A DNA stretch of 64,000 nucleotides, from contig NZ_JACHEP010000001.1 in assembly GCF_014201465.1 (NCBI RefSeq), positions 476,833 through 540,832 on the forward strand. Reading direction: 5' to 3'. The notes below the pieces were generated by a model. The model worked only from the letters and a program-made list of their open reading frames with translations, did no database searches and was not told where the DNA came from. The position numbers and the translations under genes were made by a program. This DNA is from Anoxybacteroides tepidamans. Its GTDB lineage: Bacteria; Bacillota; Bacilli; Bacillales; Anoxybacillaceae. This document shows, in pieces, positions 9,807-18,477 of this stretch. Within the stretch, counting starts at the first letter, position 1. Every line of letters starts with the position of its first letter.

Positions 9807-10964
9807 TTATTTTAATTTCTTTAATTGTTCACCGATCACTTCACCGAGCTGGAATCCCGTTGACTCAGCCGGCTTTGTATATTGGCTGTAATCTTCTTCA
9901 ACAGACGTTTCTCCCATTAGTTCGCGCATGCTTAATGAGATGCGGCGGTCCGCTTCATTCACTTCCAACACTTTCGCTTTCACTTCATCGCCCTCTTTTA
10001 ACACTTCGTGCGGCGTACCGATATGCTTGTTCGAAATTTGTGAAATATGCACAAGTCCTTCGACGCCAGGGAAAATTTCGACGAACGCGCCAAACGGTAC
10101 AAGCCGTTTCACTTTTCCAGTGACGACATCGCCAAGAGCTAACTTTTCCGAAATTCCTTCCCACGGCCCCGGCAGCGCTTCTTTGATTGACAGCGAAATG
10201 CGGCCGCTCTCTTCGCTCACGGACAGCACTTTCACTTTCACTGTTTCACCTTCTTGAACGACTTCGGACGGATGGGCGACGCGAGCGTGTGAAAGCTGTG
10301 AAATATGTACGAGTCCATCAAAGCCGCCAATGTCGACAAACACGCCGAAATCGGCAATGCGGCGCACCGTTCCTTCAAGCACTTGTCCTGCTTTGATATT
10401 TTGGAACGCTTGCTTCCGCTTTTCTTCCTGTTCTTGTTCTAAAACCGCACGATGCGATAAAATAACGCGATTTTTCTCACGGTCTAATTCGACGACTTTC
10501 ACTTTCAGCGTGCGGCCTTTATAGTCGGAAAAATCTTCAACAAAATGTGTTTCCACAAACGACGCCGGAATGAATCCTCTCACGCCGACATCCGCCACAA
10601 GTCCGCCTTTGACGATGTCTTTCACCACGACATCAAACGCCTCGCCGCTTTCAAACTTCTTCTCTAACTCTTCCCAAGCGCGATCGGCATCGACCGCTTT
10701 TTTCGATAAAATTAACAATCCTTCGTCTTCGTTTTCGCCTTCCTCTACTTTTTTCACTTTTGCTGTAATCTCGTCGCCGACGGAAACGGCATCGCTCGTC
10801 TTTTCGATGTGAAGGCTTGAAAGCTCGCTAATCGGGATGAGGCCGCTTTGCTTGCTGCCTTCAATGTCGACAAGCACTTGCTTGTCTTCGACTTTCACCA
10901 CTTTTCCGCGAACGAGATCACCTACCTTATATACGTTTACTTCCACATTCATGTCCTCTACCAT
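9807..10964 (-). CDS. ypfD: S1-domain RNA-binding protein YpfD (RpsA homologue)
   Basis: The 385-aa protein carries four S1 repeats, visible as GDLVRGKVVKVEDKQVLVDI, AFDVVVKDIVKGGLVADVG, GQVLEGTVRRIADFGVFVDI and GDVVTGKVKRLVPFGAFVEI. E. coli S1 has six; bacilli have this shorter homologue, which is not a standard 30S component. It probably binds RNA. GAAGGAGGG lies just before ATG 10964. A promoter with an extended -10 is seen about 95 bases upstream of the start. Confidence 0.92.
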   Translation of the reverse strand: MVEDMNVEVNVYKVGDLVRGKVVKVEDKQVLVDIEGSKQSGLIPISELSSLHIEKTSDAVSVGDEITAKVKKVEEGENEDEGLLILSKKAVDADRAWEELEKKFESGEAFDVVVKDIVKGGLVADVGVRGFIPASFVETHFVEDFSDYKGRTLKVKVVELDREKNRVILSHRAVLEQEQEEKRKQAFQNIKAGQVLEGTVRRIADFGVFVDIGGFDGLVHISQLSHARVAHPSEVVQEGETVKVKVLSVSEESGRISLSIKEALPGPWEGISEKLALGDVVTGKVKRLVPFGAFVEIFPGVEGLVHISQISNKHIGTPHEVLKEGDEVKAKVLEVNEADRRISLSMRELMGETSVEEDYSQYTKPAESTGFQLGEVIGEQLKKLK

Positions 10965-11056
10965 TCAAAACCCTCCTTCGTCAACTACCCACATGGCTAA
11001 AGCACGACCATCCGGAAAAACGTACCGATTTTTCCACAAGGCCCACTTTTCTATTT

Positions 11057-11065
11057 ATTATACCA
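11057..11065 (-). promoter_or_regulatory. Extended -10 promoter element upstream of ypfD
   Basis: On the minus strand TGG-TATAAT forms a TGnTATAAT extended -10 about 95 bases before the ypfD start. No good -35 is seen at 17-18 bases, as is usual for extended -10 promoters. Confidence 0.55.
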
Positions 11066-11095
11066 TATTTTTTCAAAAAGCATGTATTCGGATGC

Positions 11096-11683
11096 TTATT
11101 GATATGCATCTAATAGCGCTTGAATATGGCTCATAATATATTCCGTCGCTTCTTCCGGCGATGCTTTCCGCTCGCGCAATGAATCGATCGCAATCGGCGC
11201 ACCGTATACGACTTTCAATTTTTTTAGCGGACGGTACGGGCCGATAATCGCGCAAGGAACGACTTGGGCGTCGGTCCTAAGCGCAAAAAATCCAACGCCG
11301 GACAGTCCTTTTTTCAGCTTTCCGTCTTTGCTTCGCGTTCCTTCTGGAAAAATACCTAACACATGTCCTTGTTTTAATACCTCTAACCCTGTTCGCAACG
11401 CTTGGCGGTCGCTCATGCCCCGCTTGACAGGAAACGCGTGCAATGGCGGAAGTAGCTTTTTTAAAACCGGTACGCGAAACAGCTCTTCTTTTGCCATAAA
11501 ATAAATCGGTCGTGGAGCGGTAATGCCAACGATCGGAGGGTCAAGGTTGCTAATATGGTTCGAACAAAGAAGCACGCCCCCTTCTTTCGGAAAATGTTCT
11601 ATACCGATCACTTCCACACGGTAAAGCGGCTTTAAAACGCTCGATACAACTCCCTTCGCAAACGAATAAAAGTCCAAAGCCAT
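11096..11683 (-). CDS. 1-acyl-sn-glycerol-3-phosphate acyltransferase (PlsC-like)
   Basis: This membrane-associated enzyme acylates lysophosphatidic acid to phosphatidic acid. The 195-aa product has the acyltransferase motifs NHISNLDPP (NHx4D, near residue 38) and FPEGTRSKDG (near residue 115), plus the KEELFRVP segment in between. ATG 11683 overlaps the cmk stop as TGATG, so translation is coupled; AAAGGAT precedes it. In B. subtilis the corresponding slot after cmk is empty and plsC lies elsewhere; here the acyltransferase sits between cmk and ypfD. Confidence 0.9.
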   Translation of the reverse strand: MALDFYSFAKGVVSSVLKPLYRVEVIGIEHFPKEGGVLLCSNHISNLDPPIVGITAPRPIYFMAKEELFRVPVLKKLLPPLHAFPVKRGMSDRQALRTGLEVLKQGHVLGIFPEGTRSKDGKLKKGLSGVGFFALRTDAQVVPCAIIGPYRPLKKLKVVYGAPIAIDSLRERKASPEEATEYIMSHIQALLDAYQ

Positions 11684-12351
11684 CAAATCCTTTCATTTAC
11701 GATTTTCATAATCTCGTTTACGACATCGTCAATTGATAAAGAAGTGGTATCAATTTCAACGGCATCTTCTGCTTTTTTAAGCGGTGCAACTTCCCGCTCG
11801 GAATCGATTTTGTCGCGACGAGCGATTTCTTCCTTTAACGTTTCTAAATCTGAGGCAAACCCTCTGGCGATATTTTCCGCATGACGGCGCTTTGCCCGCT
11901 CTTCAACAGATGCTTTTAAAAAAATTTTCACTTCTGCATGCGGAAGAACGTGCGTGCCAATATCGCGCCCATCCATCACTACGCCGCCTTGAGCTCCTAA
12001 TGCTTGCTGGCGCGCCACCATTTCTTCGCGCACAAGCGAATGCTTCGCCACGAACGAAACGTTATTTGTCACATCTTCACTGCGAATGACGTTCGTTACA
12101 TCTTCCCCGTTGACAAATACACGTTGTCCGTGTTCAGACGGTTTCAATTCAATATATGTATTGCGCAATAGTTGCAATAGCGCCTGTTCATCGTCCACAT
12201 CGATTCCTTTTTGCAAAGCGAGATAAGTGAGCGCCCGATACATCGCTCCCGTATCAATGTAAAGATAAGAAAGTTTTTCTGCCAGCTTTTTGGCGACCGT
12301 GCTTTTTCCTGCTGCAGCCGGTCCATCAATGGCAATCGATATTTGCTTCAT
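11683..12351 (-). CDS. cmk: Cytidylate kinase
   Basis: Cmk phosphorylates CMP and dCMP, recycling cytidine nucleotides. The 222-aa product starts with the P-loop [11 protein letters not shown] (residues 8-18), followed by [10 protein letters not shown], the MDGRDIGT segment (about 125-132) and the lid-region arginines [11 protein letters not shown]. Length is typical. AGGAGG precedes ATG 12351. It overlaps plsC by one base. Confidence 0.96.
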   Translation of the reverse strand: MKQISIAIDGPAAAGKSTVAKKLAEKLSYLYIDTGAMYRALTYLALQKGIDVDDEQALLQLLRNTYIELKPSEHGQRVFVNGEDVTNVIRSEDVTNNVSFVAKHSLVREEMVARQQALGAQGGVVMDGRDIGTHVLPHAEVKIFLKASVEERAKRRHAENIARGFASDLETLKEEIARRDKIDSEREVAPLKKAEDAVEIDTTSLSIDDVVNEIMKIVNERI

Positions 12352-12435
12352 AAAACCTCCTAATAATCATCCGTATTTTTTCAAAGAAAAAAGCAGGAGA
12401 ACCCTGCGTACTTCGATGATATTTTATCATATGAA

Positions 12436-12618
12436 TTATGAACGGTCGACGGTTGTTTCGATCGTTTTCGTCTTTTCTTGTTTTGTGACCCCTTCGTATT
12501 CATACACTTTCGTGACGTACGGCGCAAGCGGTGTGTATAAAAGCAAACATTGCGCGAGCAATAAAAAGAGAAATTGAACGATCACGATTTTGATCAAGAC
12601 TCGTTCGATTTGTTTCAT
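12436..12618 (-). CDS. ypfB: YpfB, DUF5359 single-pass membrane protein
   Basis: A 60-residue protein with one N-terminal membrane helix (about residues 10-30) and a charged C-tail (TKQEKTKTIETT). Size, topology and location between ypfA and cmk match B. subtilis YpfB. A ribosome-binding site AAAGGCGGTTG lies upstream. The function is unknown to me. Confidence 0.75.
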   Translation of the reverse strand: MKQIERVLIKIVIVQFLFLLLAQCLLLYTPLAPYVTKVYEYEGVTKQEKTKTIETTVDRS

Positions 12619-12670
12619 CCAGCAACCGCCTTTTCGTTTTTGCTTTTATCCTTCCACATTTTTCTTTCGG

Positions 12671-13342
12671 TTATTCTTGTATCCCTTCTTCTTTTTTCCG
12701 CATTTCCAATTGTCTTTCAAAGCTGTAACGGATCAATAGCACGCGCTCTTTTGGCTCCATCGTCAAAAATTGCAGTGATGCTTTATACACATGGCTCCCT
12801 TCTGCTTGGAAAATGCGCACAATTTTCGCCGGCACTTTTATATAATGGTAATCGCCTGATTTCATATGCAAAACAAGCCATGCTTCGACGACCGTTCCTG
12901 GAAGAATCGTCGCCGCTCGCTCTGGCAACACGATCGCGGCGCCCCCTGCGCTTATATCAGTCGTCATCGTCGCAAACGGCAAAAACTCGCCGTGAAGCGG
13001 ATGGATCGCTATATCGACATTCGCTTCGACGCGAACATATTGGCGGCGCTGAATGCGAACAAGTTGATCATCGCCCGGATACGAAAGGACAATCATCGGG
13101 ATCGGATCGCGCACTTTCCCTTTCACTTCCGTATCGAATAAATAAAGGCATTCATCTTTCCCAACGAAACTCGCTTTAAATTGCATGCCGTTGATTAAAT
13201 ACACTGTTTTCCCCGTTTTTTTATTGACCGGATAATCGATATGTATAAGATCCGGAAAGATTTCGACCACTTTGCTTTTGTATTCGTGCACTTCTTTTTC
13301 ATTTCTCGATTCAAGAATTAGCGTATCCCCAATTTTAATCAT
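12671..13342 (-). CDS. ypfA: c-di-GMP receptor YpfA/MotI (YcgR-type PilZ protein)
   Basis: In B. subtilis this protein binds cyclic di-GMP and inhibits the flagellar motor by acting on MotA. The 223-aa product has an N-terminal YcgR-like domain and a C-terminal PilZ domain with both ligand motifs, RRQYVR (RxxxR) and DISAGGAAIVL (D/NxSxxG). ATG 13342 is chosen over an in-frame start 78 bases upstream because GAGGGAGAACAG lies directly before it and the length then matches the family. No flagellar genes are in this window. Confidence 0.9.
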   Translation of the reverse strand: MIKIGDTLILESRNEKEVHEYKSKVVEIFPDLIHIDYPVNKKTGKTVYLINGMQFKASFVGKDECLYLFDTEVKGKVRDPIPMIVLSYPGDDQLVRIQRRQYVRVEANVDIAIHPLHGEFLPFATMTTDISAGGAAIVLPERAATILPGTVVEAWLVLHMKSGDYHYIKVPAKIVRIFQAEGSHVYKASLQFLTMEPKERVLLIRYSFERQLEMRKKEEGIQE

Positions 13343-13388
13343 CTGTTCTCCCTCACATTTATCCATCTCTTCTTTATATTTAAACAAA

Positions 13389-13417
13389 AAGGAAAAGCTC
13401 TTGACAAGCTTTTCCTT
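13389..13417 (-). terminator. Terminator of sleB-ypeB
   Basis: An 11-bp stem (13389-13399 with 13407-13417) is flanked on its left by an A-run that reads as T on the minus strand. It overlaps the first base of the ypeB stop codon. Confidence 0.75.
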
Positions 13418-14769
13418 CAATCGTACGTGCGCTCTGCGTTTTGCAGTTTATCGACTTTTTCTTCGATGCCGTTTTGCGCATTGATGAAAATTTGATACGT
13501 ATCGTCTCCTAATGTGCCTAAAAATTCATAACAAAGCACTTCTTGATTTAAGTTGTTCGTAATGACCGCTTGGCGCTCTTCCATTACTTTGACGTTCGGA
13601 TTGAGCTTCGCTTTCGCCTGCGCAAGCGAAATCGCCGGTTTCGGAAAATGATGCACGACAGGAGACGATAAGTAATCGCGGGCGGAAAAACCGACAACTG
13701 TTCCGTCATCTAGCGCCACCTTCATTTTAATCGCCTCCGGATATATGCGAACGCCCCGCTCATTTATGACAAACGTTAACACCGCAATATTGTCATATTG
13801 CGTGCTGTCATAAAGTTCGACATTCGTAAAACGATGCTTCTTTAAGAAATCCATCCCTTTTATGCTTGCTTCATGCAAGCTGATCGCTTGTTTTTTAATC
13901 GGACGGTTATCAATCACCCAAATCGGATAACCGCCTTTTTCGGTAATATCCATATATGTTTCGGTTCTCGTTTTCGGATCGTAAATCGTTAAGCTATAAA
14001 AGCGGTCATCCGCTCCTTTGCCGCTGCGAACTACTGTGATTTTCTCTGTTCCTTTGAGTCCTAAAAACGATGTGGCGATCGCTTTTGCTTCTTCTTTTGT
14101 AATCCGCTTTCCTTGCGCCCGAATAAATCCTTTTTCTCTGTTCGTAATGCTTGTAAATGTCGGCGCAAAATCGGTCGTTTCGGAAAATGATTCGACATTG
14201 TTTTCGACCGCTTTAAATCCATCAATGATCGTATTATCACTCGGCCGATTGTTCGTTGCCAGCGCAAGTTCCACATCCATCCAGCGCAAATTGTTTTTTA
14301 ATACTAAATGCTGCACGTTGCGAAGTTCGTTTTGAATATCTGCCGATTTTTGGTAAAGCGTCTGGAGCGTTTTATATTCTTCTTTTGTCAGCGGCTCTTT
14401 TTCCAAATCGCGAACGGCCGTGCGGTAGCTGAACGCACCGATTTGCGACAAAAATTGCTGCGTTTTATTAAAAGGAAGAAGAGAAAGCGGCAGCTGTCCG
14501 ACATCGGAATGCGCTTCAGAAGCGATGCGCCATACTTCCGTAAGCGCCGGAGATAGCGATACTTTCGAATTCATCGCCAATGTCGTGCCGATTTGATCGT
14601 GCAATAAATCGATTTTGTACGTCAAATCGTGGAACGCCCGTTGGTAGTTGTTCTCGGCGTGCACTAAAATCGCGTTTTTTTCTTGATGTTCCCGATATCC
14701 CCAATACGCCGTTCCGACGATGCCAAGCGATAAAAAACCAATAAGCAACACCCGTAACATATTGATCAC
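13417..14769 (-). CDS. ypeB: Germination protein YpeB
   Basis: YpeB is needed for assembly and stability of the cortex-lytic enzyme SleB in the spore. The 450-aa product has an N-terminal membrane anchor (about residues 5-25), a long helical part and, in the C-terminal half, PepSY repeats (segments around ITKEEAKAIATSFLG and ISLAQAKAKLN). It lies eight bases after sleB, the usual arrangement. Length is in the family range. Confidence 0.95.
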   Translation of the reverse strand: MINMLRVLLIGFLSLGIVGTAYWGYREHQEKNAILVHAENNYQRAFHDLTYKIDLLHDQIGTTLAMNSKVSLSPALTEVWRIASEAHSDVGQLPLSLLPFNKTQQFLSQIGAFSYRTAVRDLEKEPLTKEEYKTLQTLYQKSADIQNELRNVQHLVLKNNLRWMDVELALATNNRPSDNTIIDGFKAVENNVESFSETTDFAPTFTSITNREKGFIRAQGKRITKEEAKAIATSFLGLKGTEKITVVRSGKGADDRFYSLTIYDPKTRTETYMDITEKGGYPIWVIDNRPIKKQAISLHEASIKGMDFLKKHRFTNVELYDSTQYDNIAVLTFVINERGVRIYPEAIKMKVALDDGTVVGFSARDYLSSPVVHHFPKPAISLAQAKAKLNPNVKVMEERQAVITNNLNQEVLCYEFLGTLGDDTYQIFINAQNGIEEKVDKLQNAERTYD

Positions 14770-14777
14770 CTGCCTTT

Positions 14778-15581
14778 TTATTTAGAAAAAATATGCTTTC
14801 CGATTCGCTTAATTTGTGGACGGCTCCAAATCCACCCGTTCGTTGCCGTATTCGGGTTAAAGTAATAAATCGCCCCGCCGGAAGGATCCCAACCGTTAAT
14901 CGCATCCAACACCGCTTTTTTCGCTGTTTCATTCGGCGTCAGCCAAATTTGTCCGTCAGCAACCGCCGTAAATGCTCCCGGCTGAAAAATCACCCCGGCT
15001 ATGCTATCTGGAAACGACGGATGCTCGAGGCGGTTTAAAATGACCGCCGCTACCGCCACTTGGCCAATGTAAGGTTCGCCGCGCGCTTCACCATATACCG
15101 CGTTTGCCATTAATTGAATATCATTTTGCGAAAACCCTTTTGGAATGTTTGTCGCTGTCGCTCTCCCAGACGATGCGGCTTTTTGGTTTCGGTTCCCCTC
15201 CCGTTTCACCTGCTCGCTTAACGGTTTCCCGCCGTAATGGGTAAAGGAATTGCCGTTTCGAATTTGTTCTTTTACAAACGATTCATAATACTTCGACACT
15301 TTCACAAGTTTTGCTTTCGTGCTTTCGCCGACTAATCCGTCCACCGGCAGTCCGAACTTATACTGAAAGTTGCGCACCGCCCAATATGTACCCCAACCAA
15401 AAACCCCATCAATTTTCCCGTTGTAAAACCCGATATATTGCAGTCTCGCTTGCAACTCAATGACATCGTCGCCAACCGCCCCACGCTGAATCACTTGACT
15501 CGAAAACGCGTGTACTTCCTTCGTAGACCATTCATACGTCCATAAAAAAATGACTAAACATACAATCATTCGCCAGCGCAT
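14778..15581 (-). CDS. sleB: Spore cortex-lytic enzyme SleB
   Basis: SleB is a lytic transglycosylase that degrades spore cortex peptidoglycan during germination. The 267-aa product has a signal peptide (cleavage likely near residue 25, after VHA), a peptidoglycan-binding domain (about residues 30-90, GAVGDDVIELQARLQYIG) and the C-terminal hydrolase-2 domain (about 160-267), with ANAVYGEARGEPYIGQVAVA containing the catalytic Glu. GAAGGAGGG precedes the start. First gene of sleB-ypeB; a forespore promoter is expected but I could not assign one with confidence. Confidence 0.96.
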   Translation of the reverse strand: MRWRMIVCLVIFLWTYEWSTKEVHAFSSQVIQRGAVGDDVIELQARLQYIGFYNGKIDGVFGWGTYWAVRNFQYKFGLPVDGLVGESTKAKLVKVSKYYESFVKEQIRNGNSFTHYGGKPLSEQVKREGNRNQKAASSGRATATNIPKGFSQNDIQLMANAVYGEARGEPYIGQVAVAAVILNRLEHPSFPDSIAGVIFQPGAFTAVADGQIWLTPNETAKKAVLDAINGWDPSGGAIYYFNPNTATNGWIWSRPQIKRIGKHIFSK

Positions 15582-15644
15582 TCATAACCCTCCTTCATCG
15601 ATCTGGCTATATCCGTATTTTTCGCCTAAATTGCCTTTTTATGC

Positions 15645-15674
15645 AAAAAAAAAAGCCAAGCTTTACGCTTGACT
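15645..15674 (-). terminator. Terminator of prsW
   Basis: An 8-bp stem with one G-T pair (15654-15661 with 15667-15674) is followed on the minus strand by a long T-run (A-run 15645-15654). It overlaps the prsW stop codon. Confidence 0.8.
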
Positions 15675-16337
15675 TTTCATGGAAGGAACGATTGAGTTGG
15701 CATACATTCCTTTTGCTTGCTTTACTTTTCGTAGCGCCATCCACCATAACATAAGCATAAACGGCACCATATAATAAGCCCACTTTTCTTGCGTAAGCAA
15801 AATAAAGTCATACGTGCCGTGCAACAAAAACGGTAAAACAAAAGAAAGCACTAAGTAAAAACGCTTTCGCCCTTGAAATTTCGCTTTTCCGATATAAAAG
15901 CCCATCATCACTGCAAAGAGCGCATGGCTGGAAACTGGCAGAAGCGCTCTTGTGACGGCAAACTCGACACCGTTGGCAAGTAAATAAAGAATGTTTTCGA
16001 GCGTTGCAAACCCGAGCGACACGCTGGCGCTATAGACGATGCCGTCATACGGTTCATCGAACTCGCGATGGTCAAAAATAAAAAAGTACACGACAAACCA
16101 TTTGACAAACTCCTCAAGCAAACCGGAAGATAAAAACGCCTGCGCCCATTTGGAGGTCACGACCCCTTCGAGCTGTAGGACATGCTGAATAAACATAATA
16201 GGAAACACGAGAATCGCACCAAATATAAACGTGCGCAATACGAGCGACAGCGGCTCGGTTTCGTATTCGTCTTTTAAATAAAAATAGCTGAGTAGCGCCA
16301 CACCTGGGGCAATGCCAGCAGAAATAATCGTAAACAT
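15663..16337 (-). CDS. prsW: Membrane protease PrsW (site-1 protease for anti-sigma factor RsiW)
   Basis: In B. subtilis PrsW starts the cleavage of RsiW and so releases SigW after envelope stress. The 224-aa product has several membrane helices and the family motifs EEFVKW (about residue 75), [23 protein letters not shown] and LLHGTYD, which hold the Glu and His residues proposed to bind metal. ATG 16337 is preferred to a start 39 bases upstream because GGGGATTTAT lies before it and [12 protein letters not shown] is the conserved beginning. Confidence 0.92.
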   Translation of the reverse strand: MFTIISAGIAPGVALLSYFYLKDEYETEPLSLVLRTFIFGAILVFPIMFIQHVLQLEGVVTSKWAQAFLSSGLLEEFVKWFVVYFFIFDHREFDEPYDGIVYSASVSLGFATLENILYLLANGVEFAVTRALLPVSSHALFAVMMGFYIGKAKFQGRKRFYLVLSFVLPFLLHGTYDFILLTQEKWAYYMVPFMLMLWWMALRKVKQAKGMYANSIVPSMKSQA

Positions 16338-16430
16338 ATAAATCCCCGTTTCCATCTGTTTATTATATGGTAACATAAGATTATCACAATTGAGAATAAC
16401 CTTTCGCTCAACGCATGGAGGGAATACAGC

Positions 16431-17402
16431 ATGAAAAAAATTTTAATTATTCATACTGGCGGAACGATTTCGATGAAAGAAGATGAAAAAACAGGTGCTG
16501 TTCAACCGGATGAGAAAAATCCGCTTCATGACACGACACCCTCGCTCATGAACCTCGCAGATCTTCACGTTGAAGAGCTGTTTCATCTGCCATCGCCGCA
16601 TATCACGCCGATGGAAATGCTTGTATTGCGCAATAAAATCGAAGAAAAAGTGACAAAAGAAAAAATCGAAGGAGTCGTGATTACGCACGGGACGGATACG
16701 TTAGAAGAAACGGCCTACTTTCTCGATTTAACCGTGCAAGCGGACGTGCCGATCGTCGTTACCGGAGCAATGCGCTCAAGCAACGAAATCGGCGCCGATG
16801 GGCTGTATAATCTCATCTCTTCCGTTAAAGTCGCCGCAAGCGATGAAGCGCGCGGCAAAGGGGTGTTAGTCGTCTTAAATGATGAGATTCACACGGCCAA
16901 AAACGTCACAAAAACGCACACTTCAAACGTGGCGACCTTCCAAAGTCCGCAATATGGGCCGATCGGCATTGTCACTAAGCGCGGTGTGTTTTTCCATCAC
17001 GCGCCGACGAAACGAGCGACATATCCGATCGAACGCATTTCTAAAAACGTCATATTATTAAAAGCGTATGCCGGCATGGATGAAAGCTTGTTTCGAGCGA
17101 TTCAAACGCTACCTTTAGACGGCGTCGTTATTGAAGCGCTAGGGCAAGGAAACCTTCCGCCAAGGGCTGCCAAAGGCGTCTGTTCCTTGTTAGCTGCCAA
17201 CATTCCTGTTGTCCTTGTTTCTCGCTGCTTTAATGGCATCGTCCAAGACATATACGGCTATGAAGGCGGCGGCAAACAGCTGAAAGAAATGGGTGTCATC
17301 TTTTCCAACGGATTAAGCGGGCAAAAAGCGCGCATTAAGCTGCTTGTGGCGCTTGAAATGACGAACGAGCCGCAAACGTTGCAACAAGTATTTATGGAAT
17401 AA
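16431..17402 (+). CDS. ansA: Type I L-asparaginase
   Basis: Hydrolyses L-asparagine to aspartate and ammonia in the cytoplasm. The 323-aa product has both catalytic threonine motifs, HTGGTISM (residues 8-15) and [11 protein letters not shown] (near residue 87), and no signal peptide. Ribosome-binding site GGAGGGAAT precedes ATG 16431. It is transcribed alone, divergent from prsW and convergent with ypdA. Confidence 0.93.
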   Translation: MKKILIIHTGGTISMKEDEKTGAVQPDEKNPLHDTTPSLMNLADLHVEELFHLPSPHITPMEMLVLRNKIEEKVTKEKIEGVVITHGTDTLEETAYFLDLTVQADVPIVVTGAMRSSNEIGADGLYNLISSVKVAASDEARGKGVLVVLNDEIHTAKNVTKTHTSNVATFQSPQYGPIGIVTKRGVFFHHAPTKRATYPIERISKNVILLKAYAGMDESLFRAIQTLPLDGVVIEALGQGNLPPRAAKGVCSLLAANIPVVLVSRCFNGIVQDIYGYEGGGKQLKEMGVIFSNGLSGQKARIKLLVALEMTNEPQTLQQVFME

Positions 17403-17418
17403 GCATCCGCATAATACT

Positions 17419-17445
17419 AAAAGCCGATCAGCGCTGATCGGCTTT
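17419..17445. terminator. Bidirectional terminator between ansA and ypdA
   Basis: A palindromic stem GCCGATCAGC/GCTGATCGGC with A4 before it and T5 after it can stop transcription from both convergent genes. It overlaps the ypdA stop codon. Confidence 0.85.
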
Positions 17446-18408
17446 TTCCCGTTTCACAATACAAGCTGCAATTTGCTCCCCGTGAAAGCGGCCGTTTTCA
17501 ATAAAAATTTCGTTCGCGTCATTTCCTGCCGCGATGACACCAGCGATAAAAATGCCACGGACGTTCGTTTCCATCGTTTCATGGTCGTAAAGCGGCCGGC
17601 CGGTTTCTTCATCAATGCCGACTCCCATCGTTTTTAAAAATTCATGATCCGGATGATACCCTGTCATTGCAAACACAAAGTCGTTTTTAATTTTCTTCAC
17701 TTCATCACCGACTGTATAAATGACCGCATCTTCCGTAATTTCTTTCACATGGGCGTTAAATTCCATTTGAATAACCCCCTGCCGGACAAGCGAATCAAAT
17801 TCCGGTAAAATCCATGGCTTAATGCTCGACGAATACGCGCTGCCCCGATACAAAACGGTTACGCGTGCACCCGCTTTGACAAGTTCTAACGCCGCATCGA
17901 CGCTTGAGTTTTTCCCGCCGATAACGACACAATCCGTGTTGTAGTATGGATGCCCTTCTTTAAAATAATGTGTCACCTTCGGCAATTCTTCTCCCGGCAC
18001 GTTCATGTAGTTCGGATGGTCGTAATATCCAGTCGCAATAATGACATAGTCGGCTTCGTATTTGTCCTTTGCCGTTGTTACGATAAACTTCCCATTCGCT
18101 TGTTTCTCGACCGCTTCTACTTTTTCAAACGTATTGACACGAATTTGCTTGCGTGTCACGACTTCACGGTAATAAGCGAGCGCTTGGTTTCGCTTTGGTT
18201 TCCGATTTTCGGTGATGAATGGAACACCGCCAATTTCTAACCGATCGCTTGTGCTAAAAAATGTCTGATGTGTTGGGTAATGATAAATCGCATTCACAAT
18301 ATTTCCTTTTTCTATGACTAATGGCTTGTAACCAACATCTTGCAACGCTATTGCCGCAGCAAGTCCACAAGGCCCGCCGCCAATGATGATGATTTTTTCG
18401 AATTTCAT
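17428..18408 (-). CDS. ypdA: Bacillithiol disulfide reductase YpdA (Bdr)
   Basis: An FAD- and NADPH-dependent enzyme that reduces oxidised bacillithiol. The 326-aa product has an N-terminal FAD motif IIGGGPCGLAAA (residues 8-19), a second nucleotide motif VIGGKNSSVDAALE (about 165-178) and a late GVIAAGNDANEIFIENGR segment. It has no CxxC redox pair, as expected for this family. ATG 18408 is chosen because AGGAGGGAAAGCC directly precedes it; an upstream start would add 23 non-conserved residues that overlap the gudB terminator. Confidence 0.9.
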   Translation of the reverse strand: MKFEKIIIIGGGPCGLAAAIALQDVGYKPLVIEKGNIVNAIYHYPTHQTFFSTSDRLEIGGVPFITENRKPKRNQALAYYREVVTRKQIRVNTFEKVEAVEKQANGKFIVTTAKDKYEADYVIIATGYYDHPNYMNVPGEELPKVTHYFKEGHPYYNTDCVVIGGKNSSVDAALELVKAGARVTVLYRGSAYSSSIKPWILPEFDSLVRQGVIQMEFNAHVKEITEDAVIYTVGDEVKKIKNDFVFAMTGYHPDHEFLKTMGVGIDEETGRPLYDHETMETNVRGIFIAGVIAAGNDANEIFIENGRFHGEQIAACIVKREKADQR

Positions 18409-18427
18409 GGCTTTCCCTCCTAACAGC

Positions 18428-18463
18428 AAAAAATCCCCTACCGTAAACATGATAGGGGATTTT
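18428..18463 (-). terminator. Terminator of gudB
   Basis: AATCCCCTA pairs with TAGGGGATT across a 12-base loop, with an A6 run at 18428-18433 that reads as T6 on the minus strand. It lies between gudB and ypdA. Confidence 0.85.
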
Positions 18464-18477
18464 GCCGCAGATTGCAA